Origin: Marinobacter sp.
GTDB lineage: Bacteria; Pseudomonadota; Gammaproteobacteria; Pseudomonadales; Oleiphilaceae
Direction of reading: 5' to 3'
NCBI RefSeq assembly: GCF_014859525.1
Contig: NZ_JACUUB010000018.1
Coordinates: 1-42,790 of the forward strand
DNA length: 42,790 nt
Positions within the stretch are counted from its first letter, which is position 1. Every line of letters begins with the position of its first letter. Shown one piece after another: positions 9,023 to 18,919 of this stretch. The translations under genes were made by a program, and so were the position numbers. Below the pieces are notes generated by a model, which had not been told where the DNA came from, ran no database searches, and saw only the letters and a list, made by a program, of their open reading frames with translations.

Positions 9023-9523
9023 TCACAGCTTTTTCAGAAACTCCGTAACTCCTTGCAACACATACAAAACCGACTGACGGCGCACCTGATCACGATCGCC
9101 ATCGAAGTGTTGCACGCTGGCCTGGGTGTTATCGGGGCCTGTGCCCCAGGCAAACCAGACGGTCCCCACGGGCTTATCCGCACTGCCGCCGCCGGGGCCG
9201 GCCACGCCGCTGATAGCAACAGCCACATCCACACCCGCAGCGCTGAGCGCGCCTGCCACCATCTGACGAACCACTGGTTCGCTGACGGCACCGTGCTCCA
9301 TTAAGGTTTTTGCCTGTACGCCCAGAATAGCTTGTTTGACTTCGTTGCTGTAGGTGACCAGGCCGGCCACGGTATACGCGGATGAGCCTGCCCGGTCGGT
9401 CAGTATTTTTGCCACCCAGCCGCCGGTGCAGCTTTCAGCCGTGGCAATGGTTTTTCCCTGCTCTGCAAGCAGGTCGCCCAGAGCGTTTCCGGCTTGCTGT
9501 AATTGATGATCTGAGGCCTGCAT
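9023..9523 (-). CDS. pncC: Nicotinamide-nucleotide amidohydrolase PncC (CinA C-terminal domain)
   Basis: A 166-residue stand-alone CinA C-terminal domain. TIATAESCTGGWVAKILTD holds the conserved catalytic Ser region, and VAVAISGVAGPGGGS and KPVGTVWFAW are family signatures. It hydrolyses nicotinamide mononucleotide to nicotinate mononucleotide plus ammonia in the NAD salvage cycle. I chose the ATG at 9523 because GGAG lies six bases before it; the in-frame TTG at 9535 would place that ribosome site inside the gene. It is directly upstream of recA on the same strand and divergent from mutS, with a 103-bp shared control region. Confidence 0.93.
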   Translation of the reverse strand: MQASDHQLQQAGNALGDLLAEQGKTIATAESCTGGWVAKILTDRAGSSAYTVAGLVTYSNEVKQAILGVQAKTLMEHGAVSEPVVRQMVAGALSAAGVDVAVAISGVAGPGGGSADKPVGTVWFAWGTGPDNTQASVQHFDGDRDQVRRQSVLYVLQGVTEFLKKL

Positions 9524-9626
9524 GGTGTTCTCCAACGCTGTATGACCAATCCGTTCGTTTCCTCACGGGCATTATTTTCTTACAATCCCCGCTTTCACCC
9601 AAAAGCACGATCAACCGGACGCCTCC

Positions 9627-12257
9627 ATGTCAGCAGCCCAGACCGATCTCTCCAAGCACACGCCCATGATGCAGCAGTACCTGAGGATCAAGCGCGAGCA
9701 CCCCAACGAGATGGTGTTCTATCGCATGGGAGATTTCTACGAGCTGTTTTATGACGACGCCAAAAAAGCAGCGGAATTGCTGGATATTACGCTGACCGCC
9801 CGCGGCCAGTCCGGCGGCAACCCTATCCCAATGGCGGGCGTGCCTTTCCACGCGGCTGAAGGCTACATTGCCCGCATGGTTCGCGCAGGTCAATCCATTG
9901 CCATTGCCGAGCAGATTGGCGATCCGGCCACGAGCAAAGGGCCGGTTGACCGGAAGGTGGTGCGTGTGGTGACTCCGGGCACGCTCAGCGACGAGGCGTT
10001 TCTGGAGGACCGCCGCGACAACCTGCTGGTGGCCATCTACCACCATAAAGAGCACTTCGGTTTTGCGTCTCTGGACATTTCCAGTGGTCGTTTTGCGGTG
10101 TCGGAGCTAGAAAACCTTGAAGCTCTGCAGGGCGAACTTCAGCGCCTGCGCCCCGCGGAAATTCTGATCAGTGAAGACTTTCCCTACAGCGACACGCTGC
10201 AAGGTTACACGGGCATTCGCCGCCAGGGCCCCTGGTTGTTTGAGATGGACTCTGCGCGGCGCGTCATCACCCAGCAGTTGCAGGTTAAAGATCTGACTGG
10301 ATTTGGCTGTGAAGACCTTAGCCTGGCCATCTGCGCCGCCGGTTGCCTGTTGCAGTACGCCCGGGAAACCCAGCGTACCGCCCTGCCCCACATTCGCAAG
10401 CTGACTCGCGAGCGCCGGGAAGACGCGGTAATTCTGGACGCCGCCAGCCGCCGTAATCTGGAAATCGACACCAACCTTATGGGCGGTCAACAACACACTC
10501 TGGCCTGGGTGATGGACCGCACCGCCACCGCCATGGGTGCCCGCGAACTGCGCCGGTGGCTGAACCGACCGTTGCGGGATGTTGAGGCGGTACGCCAGCG
10601 CCAGCAATCCGTGTCTGCCCTGCTAGACGGCTTTCACTACGAGCCCACTCACGACTTGCTCAAACGGGTGGGCGATATTGAGCGGATTCTGGCTCGTGTG
10701 GCACTGCGCTCTGCCCGGCCAAGAGATCTCGCTCGCCTGAGGGATGCCTTTCAGGCGTTGCCAGATCTTCAGGAAACCCTGAAACCGGTCAACTCTCACT
10801 ACTTGGTCAAACTGGCCACGATCATCAGCGAGTACCCGGAACTGGCAACGCTGCTGGAGCGAGCCATCATCGAAAATCCACCCGTGGTGATTCGGGATGG
10901 CGGGGTGATTCGGGAAGGCTTTGATGAAGAATTGGACGAGCTGCGCAACATCAGCGAGAACGCCGGCCAGTATTTGCTGGATGTAGAAACCCGAGAGCGC
11001 GCACGCACTGGCATCAGCACATTAAAAGTGGGCTACAACCGGGTGCACGGCTACTACATCGAGATCAGCCGTGCCCAGTCTGACCAAGCACCGGTTGATT
11101 ACATCCGCCGCCAAACCCTGAAAAACGCCGAGCGATTTATTACGCCCGAGTTGAAAACGTTTGAAGACAAGGCCCTGAGTGCCAAGAGCCGAGCCCTTGC
11201 AAGGGAGAAAGGCCTGTACGATGAGGTTCTGGAAACCGTGGCGGAACAACTGGCGCCGCTGCAGGATTCGGCGCAGGCGCTGGCCGAGCTGGACGTGCTC
11301 AGTAACTTTGCGGAACGCGCCGTCAGTCTGCGCTTCACGGCGCCGGAGTTTACCGAGCAACCCGGTTTTGATGTCGAAGAAGGCCGGCACCCGGTGGTTG
11401 AACAACTACTGGATGAACCGTTCGTACCCAACAACCTGTTGATCGACAACAAACGCCGCATGTTGGTCATTACCGGCCCGAACATGGGCGGTAAGTCTAC
11501 CTACATGCGCCAGGCGGCATTGATCGCTCTGCTGGCATACACCGGCAGCTTTGTGCCAGCCCATCGTGCGGTGCTGGGCCCCGTGGACAGGATATTTACC
11601 CGCATGGGCTCATCCGACGACATCGCCGGTGGCCGTTCGACCTTTATGGTTGAAATGACCGAAACCGCCAACATTCTGCACAACGCCACTGAAAACAGCC
11701 TGGTGTTGATGGATGAAGTGGGCCGCGGTACCAGCACTTTCGATGGCCTGTCACTGGCCTGGGCCACGGCAGAGCATCTGGCAAAAGAAATTCGTTGCTA
11801 TACTTTGTTTGCCACTCACTACTTCGAGCTGACGCAACTGGCAAACGACCTGGAACACGCCGTAAACGTGCATCTGACTGCCACCGAACACGACGACAGT
11901 ATTGTGTTTCTACACAATGTGCACGATGGCCCCGCCAGCCAGAGTTATGGCTTGCAGGTGGCCAAACTGGCCGGCGTGCCCCAGGAAGTGATTCGCCATG
12001 CCAAGGCACAGCTGGCGCACCTCGAAGGCAGTACAAGCGGATCAACCCCGGCATTACACGCGCCAGAAACGGCCATTCAGGCACGGCCCGCAACCACACA
12101 ACAACCGGTTGGCGAGGCAGTTTTTCAGGGCGATATGTTTGCCAGCATGGACCCGAGCGAGGTTGAGGCGGCGCTGCGCAAACTCGATGTGGATGAACTG
12201 ACTCCCCGGGATGCGCTGAATCAGCTGTACGAACTCAAGGCACTTTTGCGAAAATAG
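9627..12257 (+). CDS. mutS: DNA mismatch repair protein MutS
   Basis: An 876-residue MutS of normal length. The mismatch-reading loop Phe37-Tyr-Glu39 lies in [10 protein letters not shown]. The connector, core and clamp domains follow. The ATPase domain has Walker [15 protein letters not shown], the [16 protein letters not shown] signature and Walker [19 protein letters not shown]-terminal beta-binding/tetramer tail ends in [19 protein letters not shown]. It recognises mispairs and recruits MutL. It is divergent from pncC and followed by fdxA, an arrangement common in Pseudomonas relatives. All key residues are present. Confidence 0.99.
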   Translation: MSAAQTDLSKHTPMMQQYLRIKREHPNEMVFYRMGDFYELFYDDAKKAAELLDITLTARGQSGGNPIPMAGVPFHAAEGYIARMVRAGQSIAIAEQIGDPATSKGPVDRKVVRVVTPGTLSDEAFLEDRRDNLLVAIYHHKEHFGFASLDISSGRFAVSELENLEALQGELQRLRPAEILISEDFPYSDTLQGYTGIRRQGPWLFEMDSARRVITQQLQVKDLTGFGCEDLSLAICAAGCLLQYARETQRTALPHIRKLTRERREDAVILDAASRRNLEIDTNLMGGQQHTLAWVMDRTATAMGARELRRWLNRPLRDVEAVRQRQQSVSALLDGFHYEPTHDLLKRVGDIERILARVALRSARPRDLARLRDAFQALPDLQETLKPVNSHYLVKLATIISEYPELATLLERAIIENPPVVIRDGGVIREGFDEELDELRNISENAGQYLLDVETRERARTGISTLKVGYNRVHGYYIEISRAQSDQAPVDYIRRQTLKNAERFITPELKTFEDKALSAKSRALAREKGLYDEVLETVAEQLAPLQDSAQALAELDVLSNFAERAVSLRFTAPEFTEQPGFDVEEGRHPVVEQLLDEPFVPNNLLIDNKRRMLVITGPNMGGKSTYMRQAALIALLAYTGSFVPAHRAVLGPVDRIFTRMGSSDDIAGGRSTFMVEMTETANILHNATENSLVLMDEVGRGTSTFDGLSLAWATAEHLAKEIRCYTLFATHYFELTQLANDLEHAVNVHLTATEHDDSIVFLHNVHDGPASQSYGLQVAKLAGVPQEVIRHAKAQLAHLEGSTSGSTPALHAPETAIQARPATTQQPVGEAVFQGDMFASMDPSEVEAALRKLDVDELTPRDALNQLYELKALLRK

Positions 12258-12309
12258 CGGAAACAGGGCCAGAATTGACCTGTGTAATAAGGTTATAGCA
12301 GTGGAATGC

Positions 12310-12338
12310 TTGCGGGCACACGAGGCGCTCCCTACAAT
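12310..12338 (+). promoter_or_regulatory. Candidate sigma70 promoter for fdxA
   Basis: TTGCGG at 12310-12315 is followed after 17 bases by TACAAT at 12333-12338, a five-of-six match to the -10 consensus. The -35 match is weaker (three of six). It lies 81 bases before the fdxA start, in the gap after mutS, so fdxA could be transcribed independently. This is judged by eye only. Confidence 0.4.
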
Positions 12339-12418
12339 ATTGCGCACCTAATTATAGATGGGGCCGGTGATCGAAGGCTCCTGATGAGACTGACTATTTA
12401 CGAACCAGGGATCTGACT

Positions 12419-12742
12419 ATGGCGTTTATCGTTACTGATAATTGCATCAAGTGCAAATACACCGACTGCGTGGAAGTCTGCCCGGTAGACTGCTTCTACG
12501 AAGGCCCCAACTTTTTGGTCATCGATCCGGACGAGTGCATCGACTGCGCCCTGTGCGAGCCCGAGTGCCCGGCAGAGGCGATCTTCTCCGAGGACGAGCT
12601 GCCAGCGGATCAGGTTCAGTTTGTAGAGATCAACGCAGATCTGGCCGGCAAGTGGCCAAACATCACTGAAAAGAAAGACCCACTGCCAGACGCAGAAGAA
12701 TGGGATGGCAAGCCTAACAAGCTACAGTACCTGGAGCGCTGA
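12419..12742 (+). CDS. fdxA: Seven-iron ferredoxin FdxA
   Basis: A 107-residue ferredoxin of the Azotobacter FdI type. By family comparison, Cys9, Cys17 and Cys50 ligate a [3Fe-4S] cluster and Cys21, Cys40, Cys43 and Cys46 a [4Fe-4S] cluster. The long C-terminal region with [20 protein letters not shown] is typical of this group. It is a low-potential cytoplasmic electron carrier; in relatives it has been linked to redox stress. AGGGA eight bases before the ATG supports the start. It follows mutS and ends at a strong bidirectional terminator. Confidence 0.97.
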   Translation: MAFIVTDNCIKCKYTDCVEVCPVDCFYEGPNFLVIDPDECIDCALCEPECPAEAIFSEDELPADQVQFVEINADLAGKWPNITEKKDPLPDAEEWDGKPNKLQYLER

Positions 12743-12764
12743 CACGGAAATCACTACTCTCTGC

Positions 12765-12802
12765 AAAAAAAGCCGGAAGATCCACATCTTCCGGCTTTTT
12801 TT
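12765..12802. terminator. Bidirectional intrinsic terminator
   Basis: A perfect 10-bp stem, AGCCGGAAGA (12771-12780) and its complement (12787-12796), encloses the loop TCCACA. A run of seven A precedes it and seven T follows it, so it can end transcription from fdxA (plus) and from the convergent gene at 12827-13879 (minus). Confidence 0.93.
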
Positions 12803-12826
12803 GTCAGATCAAGGCAAGGTTCGGTA

Positions 12827-13879
12827 TCAGGATTCGGCCAACAGCTTCTTCGCGGAAGCGGATCGGTAGAAGGCACCAAGTCTGCGACGGACCAGAGCCT
12901 CAAGATAGCCCTCCTCACGCAACACATCGATGACGGGAAGTACCAGAGCCTCAACCTCGGTGACGATCACCTCCCGGGTTACGCCGACATCCTGCAGCAA
13001 CTCCATAACCGGTCGATCGCCATACTTGACGAACAGATGGTCAACCACCGCCTGGGCGCAGCCGTCAAAGTAACCGGTCTTGCGGAAATTCAACCAGAAC
13101 TCATAGCCAAGCACAACAAACGCCTGCAGTTCCACCTCGCCCAGACCTTCTTGCAGCTCATCAATGGTCTTCGTTTCGAGCGAAACCCAAGCCGCCATGA
13201 CACTGTCGCGGAGCTCCTCGTCCGAGAAAGCCTTGTGCAGGAACTGCTCACTACGGGCAATCAGGCCCGGCAAACTGTCTGACAGCCAGGCTTTGATTCG
13301 TCGTTCAAACGTTTCATCCAGCCCCGGCACTGCTTTGTTGGCCATCTTTTTGCCAAACTTCATCATCGAACCAACGCCAGGCACGGAGCGGGCGATCATG
13401 TTGTCTTCGTACAGGTAATTCACCAGGCCGTGATACACCACGTTAGACACTAATTCCTGGTAAACCGGATGCGCCATGATCTCAGTGATGATCCGCTCAC
13501 GCTGATTGCGCAGCTCCAAGGCCTCCTCGATAAAGTCGCTGGCCTGCTCCCGAGACAGAATCTCGCCCAGTGTAGTATCCGACTGAACCTGCGCCTTCAT
13601 TACCTCTGTCGCCATTTCTGCGGCCAATTCAGGAATGCCGGCATCCAGCTCCATGTCCATAACAATACGTCGAATCACGCCCATAACCTGATCGACACTG
13701 ATCAACCGCCCCAGCGTGACCGTGCCTGCGCGATCAAGAAGTTCGTCTACCTCCTGATCCAGAAACTTTTGCAACTTGGCCCCTTTCAAGGCCGCCATCT
13801 CATGTTTAACGTGCGCCTCAAACAGAGAATCAACAAGGCTTGGGGTGGTTTTAGTCATAAACCTGGCATCCTTTGGCAT
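12827..13879 (-). CDS. Uncharacterised mostly helical protein
   Basis: A 350-residue protein I cannot assign. It is predicted to be mostly helical and acidic, with no signal peptide and no clear membrane span. One short glycine-rich stretch, RSVPGVGSMMKFGKKMANKAVPGLDE (about 163-188), could be a membrane-associating hairpin. The repeated acidic/hydrophobic helices recall a scaffold rather than an enzyme, and no catalytic motif is visible. Two starts are possible: 13879 with AGGA four bases ahead, or 13858 (MTKTTPSLV) with AAGGA ten bases ahead. It stands alone between a shared terminator and a gap of about 280 bp. Codon use looks native. Confidence 0.8.
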   Translation of the reverse strand: MPKDARFMTKTTPSLVDSLFEAHVKHEMAALKGAKLQKFLDQEVDELLDRAGTVTLGRLISVDQVMGVIRRIVMDMELDAGIPELAAEMATEVMKAQVQSDTTLGEILSREQASDFIEEALELRNQRERIITEIMAHPVYQELVSNVVYHGLVNYLYEDNMIARSVPGVGSMMKFGKKMANKAVPGLDETFERRIKAWLSDSLPGLIARSEQFLHKAFSDEELRDSVMAAWVSLETKTIDELQEGLGEVELQAFVVLGYEFWLNFRKTGYFDGCAQAVVDHLFVKYGDRPVMELLQDVGVTREVIVTEVEALVLPVIDVLREEGYLEALVRRRLGAFYRSASAKKLLAES

Positions 13880-14088
13880 AGAGTCCTGAAATCAGGCGTT
13901 GAGGCTAACACGAACCGGGCACATGCGGGTTTGCCCGAATTACCGCAGGAAGGGTATCACAGGGCCAGTCGGCAAGGCTGGCCACTTAATAACACGAGAA
14001 GCGCGTTACACCTCGAGCTCTTTCAGATTCTGCTGCCACGAGCAGCGGCGGACCTTCGCAAATCATTGCAGTACACAACCTGACAACG

Positions 14089-14113
14089 AAAAAAGGGAGG
14101 CATAAAGCCTCCC
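14089..14113 (-). terminator. Intrinsic terminator of the permease gene
   Basis: On the minus strand, GGGAGGC (14113-14107) and GCCTCCC (14101-14095) form a 7-bp stem around a 5-base loop, followed by six T (14094-14089). It lies about 50 bases after the permease stop codon. The rest of the gap 13880-14162 shows no gene. Confidence 0.88.
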
Positions 14114-14162
14114 AAGGACACACAGTGGGTTGATGCCGCCGCCGACCGCAGCGACATCAGGT

Positions 14163-15539
14163 TCAGTGTTCTTTTGCTTTTTCCGCACCCGGGGCTTCCG
14201 GGTCTGGAGTAAATCGAAGAAGGTGAGTGCGCTCGATCAAGAAGAACAAGACCGCGCCAGTGGCCAGGCCCCAGCCTGCGCCATAGACCGCCAACACCAC
14301 GCCCATCGTGCCGGCAATGCCGCGCTCGGTATTATTCTGTAGTTGCTCAAAGCCAACCATCAAACAGATATAGCCCGTCAACAGCAGAGTCAGTGACAGA
14401 GCAATCGGAAGCACAGGCTGGAAGAAGCTCACCAGCGGCAGCATAAACAGAGCAATAAAGCCCGTAATCCAGAAAGTACCACCACCGCTGTAGATGGAAT
14501 CCATGGCGTTACGACCATACTTGTAGCGCTCAGCCATGGTTGCCGTGACCGCTGTCCAGATAGGACCGGCCAGGCCAGGGTATGGTGCAAAGAAGGCATG
14601 GCCGCCGTTACGGATAGCGGTTACCAGGTGAGCACGGTCGATGCTGTTATCAATGTCTTCGTCTTTGCGCAGGTGATCAACACGGCTCATCAACGATTGC
14701 CCAACCACGATGTCGCCGAAGGCAATAACGTAGGCAATAACCGCAGTCGGAATGGCGTACAAGAAGATGTTCAGGTCCGGGAACCCAACCGTGAACGGCA
14801 GGTAGTTCCAAAGTTGGTCAAACGCGGGTTTGGTGATGCCCCACTCAACATTCGGCACATCGTATTCTCCCGTGGCAAAACCCACCAAAATAGCCACAAC
14901 CATGCCGGGCACCATGCCGTAGTTAGCGATTTTGCGAGCCAGATTGTTTTTGTCCACAAAGCCTTTGAACGACACCGAGAACATTAAATACAAGCAGACC
15001 AAGCCACCCACAATCAATGAAATTGGCGTGTTTGCCAGCCGGCCACCGGCCTCGATCTCGCCCATCAAAGCGGCAATACCGGCACCGATAATGATGCCGC
15101 CTTTCATGGAGCGCGGAATCCACTCGACCAGCTTGCTGCCCAGACGAGTCACGCCAAGGATCAGGAAGATGAGAAACACCAGGAATTGCAGGGCAAACAG
15201 CGCCTGAATAGCCTCGGGGCCTGGCTCATAATCTGACAGGAAAAGCAGTACTACAGGGATACCTGGCGTAATCCAGCCCGGCACCAACGGCACACCCAAC
15301 AGAGCCGGAAGCATAAAACCAATACCACAGATAACCACGTACGCCAGTGCGACGTCGTAAGGCACGCCAAGATAGGTTTCAAGCAGCGGAATCATCGCCA
15401 GACTGACCACGAACATGATCAGCGCCTGGACCATCTCCGCGAATTCCCAGCGGTAGTGGACAAACGGAAGACGAATTTTAAACGGGCCAGCGGGCCAGAA
15501 CGGTTGCTCTTCACCGTTTTTTCTGTGGAACATTTGCAT
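14163..15539 (-). CDS. NCS2/xanthine-uracil-like membrane permease
   Basis: A 458-residue polytopic inner-membrane protein with about 12-13 hydrophobic spans, related to the solute carrier 23 / xanthine-uracil / SulP-like fold. FAEMVQALIMFVVSLAMIPLLE is the first span, a GWITPGIPVVLLFL repeat lies around 85-100, and AYVIAFGDIVVGQSL sits in the later core. This fold moves nucleobases or small anions with protons. The start at 15539 is chosen because GGAGGT lies exactly six bases before it; a GTG at 15557 would place that site inside the gene. It follows an acyl-CoA synthetase on the same strand after 93 bp and ends in an intrinsic terminator. The substrate may be an organic acid fed to the synthetase, which is only a guess. 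Confidence 0.82.
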   Translation of the reverse strand: MQMFHRKNGEEQPFWPAGPFKIRLPFVHYRWEFAEMVQALIMFVVSLAMIPLLETYLGVPYDVALAYVVICGIGFMLPALLGVPLVPGWITPGIPVVLLFLSDYEPGPEAIQALFALQFLVFLIFLILGVTRLGSKLVEWIPRSMKGGIIIGAGIAALMGEIEAGGRLANTPISLIVGGLVCLYLMFSVSFKGFVDKNNLARKIANYGMVPGMVVAILVGFATGEYDVPNVEWGITKPAFDQLWNYLPFTVGFPDLNIFLYAIPTAVIAYVIAFGDIVVGQSLMSRVDHLRKDEDIDNSIDRAHLVTAIRNGGHAFFAPYPGLAGPIWTAVTATMAERYKYGRNAMDSIYSGGGTFWITGFIALFMLPLVSFFQPVLPIALSLTLLLTGYICLMVGFEQLQNNTERGIAGTMGVVLAVYGAGWGLATGAVLFFLIERTHLLRFTPDPEAPGAEKAKEH

Positions 15540-15632
15540 AATGCTACCTCCGGGCACCCTTGCTCAGGGGCCAGTCAATGTTGTTTTTGTGACGAGGTTC
15601 AGCGGCACCCATCGGTGCCACCGTTCAGCAGA

Positions 15633-17261
15633 TCACTTCAGTTCTTTGGCCTGATCCCGCAACACGAACTTCTGGATCTTGCCGGTGGATGTTTTCGGCA
15701 GCTCCGAGAAGACCACGGTTTTGGGCACTTTGAACCGGGCCAGATGCTCGCGACAGAATTCGATAATGTCCTCTTCAGACACATCACCTGCCTCGGGCTT
15801 CAGGGTGATGAAAGCACAGGGCGTTTCGCCCCACTTTTCATCCGGCCGGGCCACAACGGCCGCTTCCATGACCGCCGGGTGGCGGTACAGGGTATCTTCG
15901 ACTTCGATGGTGGAAATATTCTCACCACCAGAGATGATGATGTCTTTCAGGCGGTCCTTGATTTCCAGGTAGCCGTCTTCGTGCCATACCGCCAGGTCAC
16001 CGGTGTGGAACCAGCCGCCGCGGAAGGCTTCTTCTGTCGCTGAGGGATTCTTCAGGTAACCCTTCATCACGGTGTTGCCGCGCAGGAAGATCTCACCAAT
16101 GGTTTTGCCATCCTTCGGAACCGGCTGCATGGTGCTGGGGTCACCCACCATGGTGCCGCCCAACGTGTGGTAACGAACACCCTGACGAGCTTTAATCTGG
16201 GCACGCTCACGCAAAGGCAGCTCATCCCATTCAGCCTTCCAGGCACACACCGTCACGGGGCCATAGACTTCCGTCAGGCCATACACGTGAGTCACCTTGA
16301 TGCCCATTTCCTCGATAGATCCGATCACCTGGGCAGGGGGCGCCGCGCCGGCGGTCATGGATTTCACTTCGTGATCAATACCAGCTTTGGCCTCTGGCGA
16401 TGCGTTCAGCAGCGCGTTCAGCACGATTGGCGCACCACACATATGAGTTACCTGGTGATCACGGATCAACTGCAGAATCTTCTCTGGATCTACCCGGCGC
16501 AGGCACACGTGAGTGCCGGCCATGGCGGTAACGGTCCAGGGAAAACACCAGCCGTTGCAGTGGAACATCGGCAAGGTCCACAGATACACCGGGTGCATGC
16601 CCATCGACCATACGGTCTGGTTACCCAGCGCGTTGATATAAGCGCCGCGATGGTGATACACCACACCCTTCGGGTTGCCAGTGGTGCCAGAGGTGTAATT
16701 CAGAGAAATGGCATCCCACTCGTCAGCAGGAAAACTCCACTGAAACGCCGGATCGCCTTCCTGCAGGAAGGCCTCGTAATCAAGATCGCTGACCTGCACG
16801 CCTTCGCCGTATTCCGGGTCGTCGACGTCAATCACCAGTGGCTTGTGCTCAAGGTGACGAACCGCATCTTTCACCACCTGGCCAAACTCTCGATCGGCAA
16901 TCACCACCTTGGCCTCGCCGTGCTCAAGCATGAACGCAATAGCTTCAGCATCCAGGCGCACGTTGAGGGTGTTCAGTACCGCGCCCACCATCGGCACGCC
17001 AAAATGGCATTCGACCATGGCGGGAATGTTCGGCAACATCACGGCAACGGTATCACCCTTACCTATACCCCGGCCGTTCAGCGCAGAAGCCAGGCGGCGG
17101 CAGCGGTCGTAGGTGTCGGCCCAGTTACGACGGATAGCCCCATGAATGATCGCGGGATAATCCGGATACACACTGGCTGTGCGCTCGATAAAATCGACGG
17201 GAGACTGGACTGCGTAATTGGCATCTCGGGGCGCAAGGCCCTGATCGAAGATCGAAGTCAT
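15633..17261 (-). CDS. Acyl-CoA synthetase (AMP-forming; DmdB/AlkK-like)
   Basis: A 542-residue ANL-superfamily ligase. The phosphate-binding loop YTSGTTGNPKG is at 189-199; the segment LPMFHCNGWCFPWTVTAMAG and the A5 motif YGLTEVYGP follow. GGWFHTGDLAVWHEDGYLEIKDRLKD is the hinge, and catalytic Lys528 lies in KTSTGKIQKF. It activates a carboxylic acid to an acyl-adenylate and then the CoA thioester. The MFHCNGW region is typical of medium-chain and methylmercaptopropionate CoA ligases. AGAGGA precedes the ATG. It heads a minus-strand pair with the permease and is divergent from a FixLJ-type pair that could regulate it. Exact substrate unknown. Confidence 0.9.
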   Translation of the reverse strand: MTSIFDQGLAPRDANYAVQSPVDFIERTASVYPDYPAIIHGAIRRNWADTYDRCRRLASALNGRGIGKGDTVAVMLPNIPAMVECHFGVPMVGAVLNTLNVRLDAEAIAFMLEHGEAKVVIADREFGQVVKDAVRHLEHKPLVIDVDDPEYGEGVQVSDLDYEAFLQEGDPAFQWSFPADEWDAISLNYTSGTTGNPKGVVYHHRGAYINALGNQTVWSMGMHPVYLWTLPMFHCNGWCFPWTVTAMAGTHVCLRRVDPEKILQLIRDHQVTHMCGAPIVLNALLNASPEAKAGIDHEVKSMTAGAAPPAQVIGSIEEMGIKVTHVYGLTEVYGPVTVCAWKAEWDELPLRERAQIKARQGVRYHTLGGTMVGDPSTMQPVPKDGKTIGEIFLRGNTVMKGYLKNPSATEEAFRGGWFHTGDLAVWHEDGYLEIKDRLKDIIISGGENISTIEVEDTLYRHPAVMEAAVVARPDEKWGETPCAFITLKPEAGDVSEEDIIEFCREHLARFKVPKTVVFSELPKTSTGKIQKFVLRDQAKELK

Positions 17262-17344
17262 TGGCGTGGTCCTCTAACTCAGATGTTGTTTTTATGGCTT
17301 GTTCAGAAGAATAGCCAAAGCAGCTATACTTCAAAGTGCCGAAG

Positions 17345-17382
17345 ATGGTAGATCAGAGCAACAATACTAGAAACTCTACCAT
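17345..17382. repeat. Inverted repeat at the start of the kinase gene
   Basis: ATGGTAGA (17345-17352) is exactly mirrored by TCTACCAT (17375-17382) with 22 bases between. It lies in the gap between the divergent acyl-CoA synthetase and kinase genes, or overlaps the first kinase codons if translation begins at 17345. The spacing fits either an operator for a dimeric regulator or an RNA hairpin near the ribosome site. A TATACT -10-like box lies at 17325-17330. The role is unknown. Confidence 0.45.
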
Positions 17383-18919
17383 GGTATTATGGGATAATTA
17401 CTATAAGCCTATGAGCAAATCTAAAAAGCTGAACACCTTCAGCCCACTACTGACCAAAGATCCGCACCCCACCCTGGTGGTGAACGCCAGGGCCGAGGTA
17501 CTCACCACGAATGCTTCCGCGGATGCTCTGGTAAACAAAGCGCAGCTGGGCAGCCCCGGCCAGTTACTGCCCGTGAATGCCAGCGCGCTGGTGACGTCGT
17601 CACTCGAGCAAGGGCGAGCCATTGAGAATGTGGAGTCCCGGTTTGCTGACACCATCTGCCTGTGGTGCTTCATTCCCGACCCGGAGAACCAACAAGTCTT
17701 GATCAGGGGGCGCGATGCGACCGAGGACATACTCACCCAGGAAGAAGCCCTCCGCTCCAGTCGGCTGTACCGCCTGATTACCGAAAACACCACCGATCTG
17801 ATTTCTCGCCATGCCCCCGATGGGCGCTTCATTGACGCCACTCCGGCCTCCTGGCGACTGCTGGGCTACTGGCCGGAAGAGCTGCGTGGCCAATCGCTCG
17901 AAACGGTTTTTCGGGGACATCATGTGTCGGAACAGCTGGCTTTGACGCGACACAGGCTACAGGAGGACGGTTACGCCACCATGACACTGGAAATCCTGCA
18001 CAAGAACGGCAGCCGGCGATGGTTCGAGATTGCCAGCCGGGCGATTCGTGAAACCTACACTGGCGCCGTAGTAGAAGTGATCAGCGTGTCCCGCGACATC
18101 ACTGCGCGGGTCGAGTCAGAAGAACAGACCCGCCTGCTGGCCGACGAGCTGGCGCACACTGCCCGCCTGGCAACCCTGGGTGAACTGGCGTCCAGCATTG
18201 CCCATGAGATGAACCAGCCACTGGCCTCCATCGTCAACTTTGCCTCTGCCAGCCAGCGTTTTCTGAGAGAGGCCAGCCAGCAGCCGGACAAGCTCACCAA
18301 GGTTGACGACGGCTTACAGAAAATCGTGCACCACGCCAACCGGGCTTCGGAAGTGATCAAACGACTGCGGGCCTTTCTTCGCAAGGGTGAGAAGCGCATG
18401 GGGCCGGTTTCACTGAACGCTGTTATCAGTGACGTGGTGCGTTTATGCCAGTGGGAAGCCGACAAGAACGGTGTGCGGCTCTATGAGAATTTGGGCGAAG
18501 ACTCGCCCTGCATCACGGCCGACCCGGTTCTTCTGGAGCAGGTGTTGATCAACCTGATCCGCAACGGCATTGAAGCCAACGTCGAGGCCAGCACTGGCCA
18601 GGACAACACCAAGACGTCTCGAATCGTGGTCAGCGCCTGCGTGAATGAGCAGCAGGAAACCCTGATTCAGGTGACCGATGAAGGCACCGGGCTGAGTGAC
18701 GAAGGCATTCGCCAGATGTTCCAACCCTTCTACACCAGCAAGCCCAAAGGCTTAGGTCTGGGGCTTTCCATGAGCCGTTCCATTATTGAGGGCTTCGGCG
18801 GGTTTCTCGATGCCATTCCGGCAGATACCGGCGGGCTGTCACTGATCTGCCGGTTTCCAGCCAGCAACCCGCGCAGCAGCCACAAATGCCATTCAGGAGT
18901 AACCCCCGATGTCCGGTAA
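17345..18919 (+). CDS. Soluble PAS-histidine kinase (FixL-like)
   Basis: A protein of about 524 residues without membrane spans. An N-terminal PAS-like region (about 40-130) is followed by a clear PAS domain (about 140-255, with SRHAPDGRFIDATPASWRLLGY and a PAC tail ending SVSRDIT). HisKA holds the phospho-His in SIAHEMNQPLASIV. The HATPase domain has NLIRNGIEAN, DEGTGL and KGLGLGLSMSR. The start is uncertain: ATG at 17345, 17381 or 17411 are all possible and none has a good ribosome site; a GTG at 17336 is also open. The stop overlaps the downstream FixJ-type regulator by 11 bases, indicating translational coupling. The divergent acyl-CoA synthetase is a plausible target. Confidence 0.9.
   Translation: MVDQSNNTRNSTMVLWDNYYKPMSKSKKLNTFSPLLTKDPHPTLVVNARAEVLTTNASADALVNKAQLGSPGQLLPVNASALVTSSLEQGRAIENVESRFADTICLWCFIPDPENQQVLIRGRDATEDILTQEEALRSSRLYRLITENTTDLISRHAPDGRFIDATPASWRLLGYWPEELRGQSLETVFRGHHVSEQLALTRHRLQEDGYATMTLEILHKNGSRRWFEIASRAIRETYTGAVVEVISVSRDITARVESEEQTRLLADELAHTARLATLGELASSIAHEMNQPLASIVNFASASQRFLREASQQPDKLTKVDDGLQKIVHHANRASEVIKRLRAFLRKGEKRMGPVSLNAVISDVVRLCQWEADKNGVRLYENLGEDSPCITADPVLLEQVLINLIRNGIEANVEASTGQDNTKTSRIVVSACVNEQQETLIQVTDEGTGLSDEGIRQMFQPFYTSKPKGLGLGLSMSRSIIEGFGGFLDAIPADTGGLSLICRFPASNPRSSHKCHSGVTPDVR

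Noticed and set aside
15604..15619. GGCACC/GGTGCC hairpin between synthetase and permease genes
   Set aside because: Six-bp stem with no U-tract; could be an intercistronic stem but not a callable terminator.
16167..17351. A 394-codon open frame on the plus strand opposite the acyl-CoA synthetase
   Set aside because: It lies wholly antisense to a gene with clear ANL motifs; its His/Arg-rich translation has no domain, as expected from codon bias of the real gene.
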